Shown in pieces: positions 25,299 to 33,426 of a DNA stretch of 64,000 nt (positions are counted from its first letter, which is position 1; every line of letters starts with the position of its first letter). The stretch spans positions 1,054,001-1,118,000 of the forward strand of contig NZ_CP026730.1 in NCBI RefSeq assembly GCF_003369795.1, given 5' to 3'. Source of the DNA: Streptomyces sp. CB09001 (lineage in GTDB: Bacteria > Actinomycetota > Actinomycetes > Streptomycetales > Streptomycetaceae). The notes under the pieces were generated by a model that worked only from the letters and a program-made list of their open reading frames with translations, was not told the origin of the DNA and made no database searches. The position numbers and the translations under genes are program-made.

Positions 25299-25604
25299 AT
25301 GGGCGTGCAGCAGGAGGCCGTTGTCGACGGCGAGGCTCTGGAGGTCTGGATCGACCAGGACCTGTGTACCGGCGACGGCATCTGCGCGCAGTACGCGCCC
25401 GAGGTGTTCGAGCTGGACATCGACGGTCTGGCCTATGTGAAGGGCGCGGACGACGAGCTTTTGCAGGCTCCGGGGGCGACAACGCCCGTGCCGCTGACGC
25501 TTCTCACGGATGTGGTGGACTCGGCTAAGGAGTGTCCGGGCGAGTGCATCCATGTGCGTCGCGTTTCGGACAGGGCCGAGATCTACGGCCCGGACTCAGA
25601 GTGA
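25299..25604 (+). CDS. Ferredoxin (3Fe-4S type)
   Basis: A 101-residue small iron-sulfur protein. It has the actinobacterial 3Fe-4S ferredoxin pattern: VWIDQDLCTGDGICAQYAPE with Cys spaced by five residues, and CPGEC near the C-terminus. A 20-residue acidic insertion separates the two halves. It carries electrons, most often to cytochrome P450s, so the rarE P450 is one conceivable partner though 22 kb away. ATG 25299 is preceded by GCAGGAG at about 5 nt. Divergent from arc with a 245-nt gap. Confidence 0.88.
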   Translation: MGVQQEAVVDGEALEVWIDQDLCTGDGICAQYAPEVFELDIDGLAYVKGADDELLQAPGATTPVPLTLLTDVVDSAKECPGECIHVRRVSDRAEIYGPDSE

Positions 25605-25678
25605 CCAAAATGTGACTTGGCGCGTACGTTCCGTGACCGCTGTCTGGTGTGTCACACCGGCTGCCCCGGGGTCGCCGG

Positions 25679-26269
25679 TCACACGGTGCGTGCCTGTGAG
25701 GGCGTGTCGCTGACGAACGCGCCGTTCTTCCACTGCCACTTCACGTCGTCGGTGACGTCGGGGCAGCAACTGGGCACGTCGGTGGACGAGTAGCCGAGGA
25801 GAGTGGCGCGGACGGCGCCGTCGCGCACCGAGAGTCCGGTGGCCGTGCGCCGGTCCTTGGGGTCCACGAGGGTGGCCACGACGCGGGGCTTGCCGCCGTC
25901 GGTGTCCCGTGTGATGACGTACACGCCGTCGGGCGGGGTGCCCATGGGTGCGTCGCAGTGCACCGCGGCCACCGTTTCGGGGCGGCCGTCGCCGTCGAGG
26001 TCGCCGGAGGCCTTCCTCTGCACCAGCGCCTTGACGGGGCCGCAGTCCAGGGGGAAGGCCACGGCGGCCGGGTCCGGCGGCGCGATGTGGGCGGGGGCAC
26101 TCCTCGGTCCGGGGGCCGCGGCCTTGTCGGCGCTCTGGGCGGCCGTCGCGGCGTCGGGCTGGAGGACCGAGGACAGGGCGACCACGCCCGCGACGGCCGT
26201 GGCGGTGGCGACCCAGTGGATCGGCCGGGTGTGAGTGTGCGAGAGGTCCGGAACGGCGGGGTGCTGCAC
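25679..26269 (-). CDS. Secreted or membrane-anchored protein, function unknown
   Basis: A 196-residue protein with an N-terminal hydrophobic segment (HWVATATAVAGVVALSSVL) that acts as signal peptide or anchor after about 18 charged residues. The exported part contains SGDLDGDGRPETVAAVHC, which resembles a single VCBS/FG-GAP-like calcium-binding repeat, and a CC pair (VPSCCPDVTDDVKWQW). GTG 26269 has AGGAG at 8 nt; a longer frame from 26323 lacks an SD. No named family is recognised. It converges with the ferredoxin gene. Confidence 0.75.
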   Translation of the reverse strand: MQHPAVPDLSHTHTRPIHWVATATAVAGVVALSSVLQPDAATAAQSADKAAAPGPRSAPAHIAPPDPAAVAFPLDCGPVKALVQRKASGDLDGDGRPETVAAVHCDAPMGTPPDGVYVITRDTDGGKPRVVATLVDPKDRRTATGLSVRDGAVRATLLGYSSTDVPSCCPDVTDDVKWQWKNGAFVSDTPSQARTV

Positions 26270-26413
26270 GAGGAGTGTCTCCTGTGAGGGCTGTGCCGGT
26301 GGGGGTGGCCAGCATCGTGCCACACGTCACAGTGCGGGGGAACGGCGGGGTGGGTAATCGTTCCGATTCCTGTGCGGGCGCCCGTCCCGTCGGGTGGTCG
26401 CCGTCAACGCGTC

Positions 26414-26462
26414 GACGCCGTGGTGGAGTTCCCGGACGCTGCCGGAACTGCACCACGGCGTC
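26414..26462 (-). terminator. Long hairpin, probable trmI terminator
   Basis: A 19-bp stem with one mismatch: 26414-26432 pairs with 26444-26462 around an 11-nt loop. It begins 29 nt downstream of the trmI stop. It is the longest inverted repeat in this part of the window and lacks a U-tract on either strand. Confidence 0.6.
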
Positions 26463-26490
26463 TGTACGTTGTACGCGGCACGGGGCCGTC

Positions 26491-27393
26491 TCAGCGGCCG
26501 GAGCCTCCGTCGGCGTTGGGGCCGTCGTAGTCCTCGCCGTAGGCGCCCTTGGCGGGGCGGCGGCGGCGCATGGGCGGCTCGACGCCGTCGGCGAGGCGGC
26601 GGGCGGTGAGCAGGAAGCCGGTGTGGCCGATCATCCGGTGGTCGGGGCGGACGGCGAGGCCCTCGACGTGCCAGTTGCGGATCATCGTCTCCCAGGAGGT
26701 CGGCTCGTTGAAGCAGCCGATCTCGCGGATGGACTCGACGGTCCGGGCGAGCTGGGTGGTGGTCGCGACGTAGCAGCAGAGGATGCCGCCGGGCACGAGC
26801 GCCTTGGAGACGGCTTCCAGGCACTCCCAGGGGGCGAGCATGTCGAGGATGACGCGGTCGACGTCGGCGTCGGACAGGTTGTCCTGGAGGTCGCCGACGG
26901 TGAGCTGCCAGGCGGGGTGCGGGCCGCCGAAGTAGCGCTGGACGTTCTGCTGGGCGATCTCGGCGAAGTCCTCGCGGCGCTCGTAGGAGTGCAGCATGCC
27001 CTGGTCGCCGATGGCGCGCAGCAGGAAGCTGCTGAGGGAGCCGGAGCCCACACCGGCCTCCACGACGCGTGCGCCGGGGAAGATGTCGGCGAAGGCGAGG
27101 ATCTGCCCCGCGTCCTTCGGGTAGACGACGGCTGCCCCTCGGGGCATGGACAGGACGTAGTCGGGGAGCAGGGGGCGCAGCGCGAGGTAGGCGACGTTCC
27201 CGGTGGTGCGGACGACGCTGCCCTCCGGAGCACCGATCAGTTCGTCGTGGGGGAAGGAACCCTTGTGGGTGTGGAAGTTCTTCCCGGCCTCGAGCGTGAA
27301 CGTGTAGTGGCGGCCCTTGGGGTCGGTCAGCTGAACCTGGTCCCCGACCTTGAAGGGCCCGCGCCTGCGGGCGGCACCGGTCGGTTCGGACAT
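26491..27393 (-). CDS. trmI: tRNA (adenine-58-N1)-methyltransferase TrmI
   Basis: A 300-residue SAM-dependent methyltransferase that methylates A58 in the T-loop of tRNA. The N-terminal beta domain (FKVGDQVQLTDPKGRHYTF) is typical; the Rossmann SAM motif is ARVVEAGVGSGSLSSFLL, preceded by YPKDAGQILAFADI. A later motif, DVDRVILDMLAPWECLEAV, holds the catalytic Asp-x-x-x-Pro region. Length is slightly longer than the usual 255-280 because of a basic/Gly tail (RRRPAKGAYGEDYDG). In mycobacteria this gene also lies near the proteasome ATPase gene. Confidence 0.93.
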   Translation of the reverse strand: MSEPTGAARRRGPFKVGDQVQLTDPKGRHYTFTLEAGKNFHTHKGSFPHDELIGAPEGSVVRTTGNVAYLALRPLLPDYVLSMPRGAAVVYPKDAGQILAFADIFPGARVVEAGVGSGSLSSFLLRAIGDQGMLHSYERREDFAEIAQQNVQRYFGGPHPAWQLTVGDLQDNLSDADVDRVILDMLAPWECLEAVSKALVPGGILCCYVATTTQLARTVESIREIGCFNEPTSWETMIRNWHVEGLAVRPDHRMIGHTGFLLTARRLADGVEPPMRRRRPAKGAYGEDYDGPNADGGSGR

Positions 27394-27451
27394 GTGACCA
27401 GCCTACCGGTCCCCGGCCGGGCCTCCGACCACCGCTTTGGGAGAGCGGTGC

Positions 27452-29410
27452 TCAGGAGGGGCGGGCCATGGCCTTGACGAAGGCGCGTTCCACGTCGGCC
27501 GCGGACAGGACGCCGTAGATCTCGCCGGTCTCCTCGACGACGAGGTACTCGGTGGCCGGGTTCGCGCGCAGAGCGTCCAGGAGTTCTTCGCCGGACAGTT
27601 CGGCGGAGACGCGCATGCCGTCGGTGAGGTCCTGGGCGAGGGTGCTGACCGGTACCCAGGGGCGGCGGTGCTCGGGTACGCCGACGATGGCGGCCTCGCG
27701 GACCAGGGAGGCCGGGGTGCCTTCGCCGTCGACGACGACCAGGGCGCGGGCGCCGGACGCGTTGGCGCGCCGCAGGGCCTCGGAGAGGGGGGTGTCGGCC
27801 TGCACGGGGACGGCGCGCCGGGTGAGGGCGCGGGCGCGCAGTTCGGGGAGGTGTTCGCGCAGGCGGGCCATGCGGAGGCTGTTTCCGGCGCCGGTCCAGA
27901 TGATCGCGGCGAGGATGGCGGCGAGCAGCGCGTCCATGACGGTGTCCATGCCGACGTCGTCCGCGGCGTCGCTGCCGAGGGACTGGGTGAGCAGCGGCAG
28001 GCCGATCAGTACGGCGATGGCGAGGGCGCGGCCGACCCAGGCGGCGGCGATCGTTCCGCTCATCGGTTTGCCGGTGATCTTCCAGACGACGGCGCGGAGC
28101 ATGCGGCCGCCGTCGAGGGGGAGGCCGGGCAGCAGGTTGAAGACGGCCACGATGAGGTTGGAGACCATCAGGCCGGCCAGCAGCACGCCGGCGACGCTGT
28201 CGGGCTCCACGGGCAGCAGGGCGGCGTAGAAGACGCCGGAGAGGACGAGGGAGAGCAGGGGGCCGACGAAGGCCAGCACGAATTCGCGGCCGGGGGTTTC
28301 GGCTTCCTTCTCGATCTCGGAGACGCCGCCGAAGAACTGGAGCTGGATGCGGCGGACGGGGAGCTTGAAGCGGAGGGCGGCGACGGTGTGGGCCAGCTCG
28401 TGGACGAGGACGGAGGCGTAGAAGGCGACGGCGAAGAAGAGGGAGACCAGGTAGCGGGCGGCGCCCAGCTCGGGCAGTACGCGGTCGAGCTGGCCGCCGA
28501 ACACCCAGGTGATCAGGACGGCGACCAGGAACCAGCTGGGGGCGACGTACACGGGCACGCCGAAGGGCCGGCCCATGAGCAGCCCGCCCCCGGGTTCCGG
28601 TCGGCGCTGCGGCGGCTTGCCCGGCCCGCCCGCGCCCTCGGTGTGGGCCTCGGCGCGGTGGTGGTGCGGGGTTCCGGTGCCGTGAGCGGCGTGCCGGGGG
28701 CCTGCGGCCGGTTCGGTGGGCCTGGGGGTTGCTGGGGCTTGGGGGGCCTGGGGGGCTGCGGAGGGACGGTCACCGTCCGACGGTGATGTCGGCCGGGCGT
28801 CCGTGTCGCGCCGGCCACCGGCACCCGGCTCCGGTTGTTGCCCGGTCACGCCATCCGGGACGTCCCGGCCGGGCTCGCCGGGTACGGCGGGGGCTTCGCC
28901 GGGGGTCTCCCCCGGCCTGGGCGGCGTCGGCGCCTGCGCACCCGGGGTCGCAGGGCCTGGAGTCTGGGCGCCCGAGGCCTCGGAGCCCGGCGTCCCGTGG
29001 CCCGGCGCCTCGGAGCCCGGCGCGTCGGAGCCCGGCGCGTCGGAGCCCGGCGTCTCGCGGCCCGGCATCTCGGAGCCCGACGCCTCGGAGCCCGACCCCT
29101 CGCGGCCCGGCGTCTCGAAGCCCGAGGCCTCGGAGCCCGGCATCTCGGAACCCGGCGCCTCGGAACCCGGCATCTCGGAGCCCGCCGCCTCGCGGCCCGG
29201 CATCTCGGAGCCCGGTGCCTCGGGGCCCGGGGCTTCGGTCCCACGCTCCTCGGGGCCCGGGGCCGTCGGGCCCGTGTTCGTCGGACCCGTGGGTTCCAGT
29301 GGTGCGGAGTCGGTGGGGTCGTCGGCGGCCGGGGCCGTGGGATGTGCCTGGGGCTCGGCCGACTCGTCGTTGCCGGACCGCGGCTGCCCGCTCCCGCCGC
29401 TCACGTCCAC
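27452..29410 (-). CDS. Site-2-protease-like M50 metalloprotease with CBS domains
   Basis: A 652-residue membrane protein. Residues 1-230 are low complexity, including about 20 tandem pentapeptides of the PGSEA/PGSEM type (about 49-147). The peptidase begins near GLLMGRPFGVPVYVAPSWF; the zinc motif HELAH is at about 337-341 inside a TM helix and the second motif NLLPGLPLDGGRML follows. Five to six membrane segments, then a pair of CBS domains (VQADTPLSEALRRANASGA and LSGEELLDALRANPATEYL). Such proteases cut membrane-bound anti-sigma factors or small regulators; CBS domains may sense nucleotides. GTG 29410 has GAGGGG at about 5 nt. It is divergent from the RecB-family nuclease gene. Confidence 0.88.
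   Translation of the reverse strand: MDVSGGSGQPRSGNDESAEPQAHPTAPAADDPTDSAPLEPTGPTNTGPTAPGPEERGTEAPGPEAPGSEMPGREAAGSEMPGSEAPGSEMPGSEASGFETPGREGSGSEASGSEMPGRETPGSDAPGSDAPGSEAPGHGTPGSEASGAQTPGPATPGAQAPTPPRPGETPGEAPAVPGEPGRDVPDGVTGQQPEPGAGGRRDTDARPTSPSDGDRPSAAPQAPQAPATPRPTEPAAGPRHAAHGTGTPHHHRAEAHTEGAGGPGKPPQRRPEPGGGLLMGRPFGVPVYVAPSWFLVAVLITWVFGGQLDRVLPELGAARYLVSLFFAVAFYASVLVHELAHTVAALRFKLPVRRIQLQFFGGVSEIEKEAETPGREFVLAFVGPLLSLVLSGVFYAALLPVEPDSVAGVLLAGLMVSNLIVAVFNLLPGLPLDGGRMLRAVVWKITGKPMSGTIAAAWVGRALAIAVLIGLPLLTQSLGSDAADDVGMDTVMDALLAAILAAIIWTGAGNSLRMARLREHLPELRARALTRRAVPVQADTPLSEALRRANASGARALVVVDGEGTPASLVREAAIVGVPEHRRPWVPVSTLAQDLTDGMRVSAELSGEELLDALRANPATEYLVVEETGEIYGVLSAADVERAFVKAMARPS
28979..29265 (-). 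repeat. 15-nt tandem repeat array encoding pentapeptides
   Basis: About 19 imperfect copies of a 15-nt unit (consensus CGGAGCCCGGCGCCT on the plus strand) inside the 5' part of the M50 protease gene. The period is a multiple of three, so length changes keep the reading frame. Read on the coding strand it gives units such as PGSEA, PGSEM and PGREA. Confidence 0.9.
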
Positions 29411-29581
29411 GGTGTCCCCTCGTTCGAAGCGTCTCCCGCCTGCGGACGGGAGGGTCTCGTGTCGATGGTATGCGTCCGTCGACGCCCCTTCCGCTCCGGC
29501 ACCCCTGTGCTTCCCATCCGTCACACGGGTCACGCCTGCGGGCTGGGTCGTTGTCAGTGCCCGGCCGTAAGGTCTGTGGGC

Positions 29582-30580
29582 ATGGAGACGAGTACCGAGG
29601 ACGTCGCGGAGGACGCCGGCGGACCAGCCCGACCGGTGGCGGCAGTGGTGGACCGGGCGGACGCGGCGGTGGAGCCGCAGCCCCTGGCGTCGGAGGCGAC
29701 GGCCCCGGCCGCCGCGCCCGCACCTGTGGCGATACCGCCCACCTCGCTCTCGCCCTCCCGGGCCGGTGACTTCATGCAGTGCCCGCTGCTGTACCGGTTC
29801 CGGGTCATCGACCGGCTGCCGGAGAAGCCCAGCGAGGCGGCGACCAGGGGCACCCTGGTGCACGCGGTGCTGGAGCGGCTCTTCGACGCCCCGGCGGCCG
29901 AGCGCACCGCGCCGGCGGCTAGGGCGCTGGTCCCCGGTCAGTGGGACCGGCTGCGGGAGAGCAGGCCGGAGGTCGGTGAGCTGTTCGCGGACGACCCGGA
30001 GGGCGAGCGGCTCGCACAGTGGCTCGACGAGGCGGAGCGGCTCGTCGAGCGCTGGTTCAGCCTGGAGGACCCGAGCCGCCTGGAGCCCGCCGAGCGGGAG
30101 CTGTTCGTCGAGGCCGAGCTGGACTCCGGGCTGCGGCTGCGGGGCATCATCGACCGGGTCGACGTGGCCCCCACCGGCGAGGTGCGGATCGTCGACTACA
30201 AGACGGGCAAGGCACCCCGGCCGCAGTACGCGGAGGGCGCGCTGTTCCAGATGAAGTTCTACGCGCTGGTGGTGTGGCGGCTGAAGAAGGTCGTCCCGCG
30301 GCGCCTGCAGCTGGTCTATCTGGGCAGCGGTGACGTGCTCACGTATGACCCTGTCCTGGCGGACCTGGAGCGGGTCGAGCGCAAGCTGCTGGCGCTGTGG
30401 GAGGCGATCCGGCTGGCGACCGAGACGGGTGACTGGCGGCCGCGTCCCACCAAGCTGTGCGGCTGGTGCGACCACCAGGCGCACTGTCCGGAGTTCGGCG
30501 GCACTCCCCCGCCCTACCCGCTGCCGGTGAGGGCGGCCGACTCCGCCGGCACCGAGCAGGGCAGAATGGGGCCGGACTAG
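29582..30580 (+). CDS. RecB-family exonuclease (PD-(D/E)XK, Fe-S)
   Basis: A 332-residue nuclease domain protein. After a 55-residue Ala/Pro-rich leader comes SLSPSRAGDFMQCPLLYRF, the entry helix and first Cys of the Cas4/RecB-type fold. The active site is spread over RGIIDRVDVAPTGEVRIVDYKTGKA (Asp, then the D-x-K of VDYKTGK), with a preceding HAVLERLF helix. A C-terminal CGWCDHQAHC cluster completes four cysteines likely to bind [4Fe-4S]. It probably acts in DNA repair or end processing. ATG 29582 is used; SD is weak. It ends 16 nt before the response-regulator gene. Confidence 0.88.
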   Translation: METSTEDVAEDAGGPARPVAAVVDRADAAVEPQPLASEATAPAAAPAPVAIPPTSLSPSRAGDFMQCPLLYRFRVIDRLPEKPSEAATRGTLVHAVLERLFDAPAAERTAPAARALVPGQWDRLRESRPEVGELFADDPEGERLAQWLDEAERLVERWFSLEDPSRLEPAERELFVEAELDSGLRLRGIIDRVDVAPTGEVRIVDYKTGKAPRPQYAEGALFQMKFYALVVWRLKKVVPRRLQLVYLGSGDVLTYDPVLADLERVERKLLALWEAIRLATETGDWRPRPTKLCGWCDHQAHCPEFGGTPPPYPLPVRAADSAGTEQGRMGPD

Positions 30581-30596
30581 CGAGAAGGAGACTTAC

Positions 30597-31268
30597 GTGG
30601 CCATCCGCGTCCTACTGGTCGACGACCAGCCGCTGCTGCGCACGGGCTTCCGGATGATTCTGGAGGCGGAGCAGGACCTCGCGGTCGTCGGCGAGGCCGG
30701 AGACGGCCTCCAGGCGCTCGACCAGGTGCGGGCGCTGCAGCCCGATGTGGTGCTGATGGACATCCGCATGCCGCGGATGGACGGTGTGGAGGCGACCCGC
30801 CAGATCACCGGGCCCGAGCGGGACGGTCCGGCGAAGGTGCTGGTGCTGACCACCTTCGACCTGGACGAGTACGTCGTGGAGGCGCTGAAGGCGGGCGCCA
30901 GCGGCTTCCTGCTCAAGGACGCCCCGGCCAACGAACTGGTGCAGGCGATCCGGGTGGTGGCGAACGGCGAGGCGATGCTCGCGCCGAGCATCACCCGGCG
31001 GCTGCTCGACAAGTACGCCACGCATCTGCCCTCCGGGGACGAGCCGGTGCCGGACACCTTGCACACGCTCACGGACCGTGAGGTCGAGGTGCTGAAGCTG
31101 GTGGCCCGGGGGCTGTCCAACGCGGAGATCGCCGCGGACCTGTTCGTCAGCGAGACCACCGTCAAAACGCATGTGGGGCACGTGCTGACCAAGCTGGGCC
31201 TGCGGGACCGGGTGCAGGCCGCGGTGTACGCGTACGAGAGCGGTCTGGTGCGTCCCGGCGCCCAGTAG
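30597..31268 (+). CDS. NarL/LuxR-type response regulator (orphan)
   Basis: A 223-residue regulator. Receiver: VLLVDDQPLLRTGF, phospho-acceptor Asp55 in VVLMDIRMPRMDG, Thr in VLVLTTFD, and Lys107 in GFLLKDAPANEL. C-terminal LuxR HTH: LTDREVEVLKLVARGLSNAE and FVSETTVKTHVGHVLTKLGL. GTG 30597 has AGAAGGAG at 7 nt. No histidine-kinase gene is adjacent, so its cognate kinase must be elsewhere. It lies 16 nt after the RecB-family gene and could be cotranscribed with it. The regulon is unknown. Confidence 0.92.
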   Translation: MAIRVLLVDDQPLLRTGFRMILEAEQDLAVVGEAGDGLQALDQVRALQPDVVLMDIRMPRMDGVEATRQITGPERDGPAKVLVLTTFDLDEYVVEALKAGASGFLLKDAPANELVQAIRVVANGEAMLAPSITRRLLDKYATHLPSGDEPVPDTLHTLTDREVEVLKLVARGLSNAEIAADLFVSETTVKTHVGHVLTKLGLRDRVQAAVYAYESGLVRPGAQ

Positions 31269-31318
31269 CCGCAGCCGCTCCCTGCGCGTAGCCGCTGTCC
31301 GCGGTCCGTGCGCAACGC

Positions 31319-31357
31319 GAAGGGCGCCCTCTTCCGGACGGGAAGAGGGCGCCCTTC
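31319..31357. terminator. Bidirectional terminator between the response regulator and SBP genes
   Basis: A perfect 17-bp stem (31319-31335 with 31341-31357) and a 5-nt loop, located between two convergent genes 50 and 20 nt away. On the plus strand it is followed by GGGTTTGT. It should stop transcription from both sides. Confidence 0.9.
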
Positions 31358-31377
31358 GGGTTTGTCCGGTGCCGGCG

Positions 31378-32982
31378 TCAGTCGCTCACGCCCCGGCCCA
31401 GCTCCCACAGCTGGAGCGAGGAGGAGGAGTTGAGGAGGTAGGCCGTGCCGGTGACGTCGTCGCGGGTGGCGACGTACTGCTTGCCCTGCCAGAGCGGGAT
31501 CAGCGGGACGTCCTTGGCGGTGATGTCCTGGATCTCGGTGAGGGTGTCCACCGCGGAGAGCCGGTCGGCCTCGCCGCGGGAGCCGGGGATCAGGTTGTTG
31601 ATGATCTCCGGGTTGGAGTACGGGATGTTGAGGGTGTTCTTCTTGTCGAGGAACGGCGCGATGAAGCTGTCCGCGTCCGGGAAGTCGGGGAACCAGCCCA
31701 TGCCGAAGACGTCGTACTCGCGGTTCCGCTCCGCCTTGTGGAACTTCTCCCAGGGCGTGCCCTTGATGTCGACGTCGAACAGGCCGCTGTCGTTCAGCTG
31801 CTTCTGGAGCTGCTCGAACTCCGGCTTGGTCGCGGCGCCGTAGTGGTCCGTCGTGTAGTCCAGCGTCAGCTTGACCGGCGTGGTGACGTCCGCGTCCTCC
31901 AGCATCGCCTTCGCCTTGGCGACACTGGGGTCGCCGTACTTGTTGAAGAACGAGTTGGAGTGGCCGGTGATGCCGGCCGGAACCATCGAGTACAGCGGTT
32001 CGGCCTGGGATCCGTAGACCGCGGAGACGAGTTCGCTGCGGTTGATCAGCTGGGCCATGGCGACGCGGACGGCCTTGTCCTTGACCGAGGCGGCGTCCGT
32101 GTTGAAGGCGAGGTAGCGGATCTCGAGACCGGCCACCTCGACCAGGTCGACGTCGCCGTCCGTGGCCTTGGACAGGTTCTGGATCTGTTCCGGCGTCATC
32201 GCGCGGGTCATCACGTCGATGTCGCCCTTGTCGATGGCGTCGCCCATGGCCTCGGCGTCGGCGAAGGACACGAGTTCGACCTTGTCGTTGTTCACCTTGA
32301 GACTCCCCTTGTAATTGGGGTTCTTGGTGAACACGGCCTTGGTCATCTCGTCGCCCTTGACCTCGGCCTTCATCGTGTACGGGCCCGAGCCGGTCAGCTC
32401 GAAGCCGTCGCGCAGCTTGTCCTTCTCGTATTCGTCCGGGTTGACGATGCCGGCGACCGGCGTCGACAGCTTGAACGGGAAGGTGGCGTCGGCGGTGTTG
32501 AGGTGGAAGATGACCTCGCGGTCGCCCTTCGTCTCGACCGTGTCCACGGTGGACAGCAGCGACGCCACCTCGGTGTCGGCGTCGATCTTCCGGACGCGCT
32601 CGATGGAGTACTTCACGTCCTCGGCGGTGACGGGGTCGCCGTTGGCGAACTCCAGGCCGTCTCGCAGGGTGCACGCGTAGCGCTCGTTGCCGGTGTCGGT
32701 GAATCCGCACTGCTGCGCGGCCTCGGGCACGGGTTCGCCGTCACCGCGGGGCAGCACCATCAGCGTCTGCGAGGTCTGGCGCATGATGTTCCAGGCGCCG
32801 ACGTCGTAGGCGTACGCCGGGTCGAAGGGCGCGGTGATCTCTTTCGAGACGCTGAACCCGTCCGTGGTGCCGACGGCGATCGCGTCCCCGTCGCCGCTGC
32901 CGCTGTCCGATCCGCCGCAGGCGGCGAGCACCGGCGCGAGCAGACCGACGACGGCCGGCAGCACCAAAGTCTTGCGGTTCAT
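31378..32982 (-). CDS. ABC transporter substrate-binding lipoprotein (family 5, peptide)
   Basis: A 534-residue extracytoplasmic binding protein. The N-terminus TLVLPAVVGLLAPVLAACGG is a lipoprotein signal with a classical LAAC box. The mature part has the SBP_bac_5 signatures: LEFANGDPVTAEDVKYSIER, NPDEYEKDKLRDGFELTGSG and TPVKLTLDYTTDHYG. It likely binds oligopeptides or similar solutes. No permease or ATPase gene is adjacent, so the rest of the importer must be encoded elsewhere. It ends at a strong bidirectional terminator and starts at ATG 32982. Confidence 0.92.
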   Translation of the reverse strand: MNRKTLVLPAVVGLLAPVLAACGGSDSGSGDGDAIAVGTTDGFSVSKEITAPFDPAYAYDVGAWNIMRQTSQTLMVLPRGDGEPVPEAAQQCGFTDTGNERYACTLRDGLEFANGDPVTAEDVKYSIERVRKIDADTEVASLLSTVDTVETKGDREVIFHLNTADATFPFKLSTPVAGIVNPDEYEKDKLRDGFELTGSGPYTMKAEVKGDEMTKAVFTKNPNYKGSLKVNNDKVELVSFADAEAMGDAIDKGDIDVMTRAMTPEQIQNLSKATDGDVDLVEVAGLEIRYLAFNTDAASVKDKAVRVAMAQLINRSELVSAVYGSQAEPLYSMVPAGITGHSNSFFNKYGDPSVAKAKAMLEDADVTTPVKLTLDYTTDHYGAATKPEFEQLQKQLNDSGLFDVDIKGTPWEKFHKAERNREYDVFGMGWFPDFPDADSFIAPFLDKKNTLNIPYSNPEIINNLIPGSRGEADRLSAVDTLTEIQDITAKDVPLIPLWQGKQYVATRDDVTGTAYLLNSSSSLQLWELGRGVSD

Positions 32983-33426
32983 GCTCGAGTTTCTCCAGAG
33001 CTGTCGGTCCGTGTATCCGGCATGCAGGGGTGTCGCGGCGGATCACGGGGGTAGTGGCCGATGTTCTTGCCACGAGATTAGTCCGCGCCCGCACGGGCGC
33101 TCGCAGCCACCGGAGTTGAGGGCTCATCACGGAGCGAAACCGGGTGTGGACACACCGAAAACCCGACAGTGGAAGGATTCGTGCAGGGTTTCACCAATCA
33201 GGACACAAAGGCTCCTCGACAACGTTCGCCAAGCTCGCGGCAGCACACCTGAGCCCCGCTGTCGACCCCCGGGGGCGTGGTGAACATCACAGCTGGTCTT
33301 CAGCTGCTCCTGCTGGAATTCGGCCATCCGGGGCGGTGGAAATGGTCGGTGCACATCCGTCGGGTCGTGCCGCGGGGCCATTTCCCGGAATTGCCGTGCC
33401 GACACCGCTGCACGCTCGGTGAACGG
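32983..33426. other. 444-nt intergenic region, no gene supported
   Basis: The stretch upstream of the peptide-binding protein is less GC-rich than its surroundings. On the minus strand TAATCT near 33075-33080 could be a -10 for that gene, next to a short GCGCCCG/CGGGCGC inverted repeat (33085-33100), but no good -35 is seen. A 92-codon minus-strand frame at 33127-33405 has no family resemblance and poor codon bias. The left half probably holds the promoter; the right half holds nothing I can identify. Confidence 0.5.

Noticed and set aside
28979..29265. Repeat array considered as a CRISPR
   Set aside because: Units are 15 nt and contiguous with no spacers, and lie in frame inside a protease gene.
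33127..33405. 92-codon minus-strand frame in the intergenic region
   Set aside because: No similarity to any family I know, weak third-position GC bias and no good SD.
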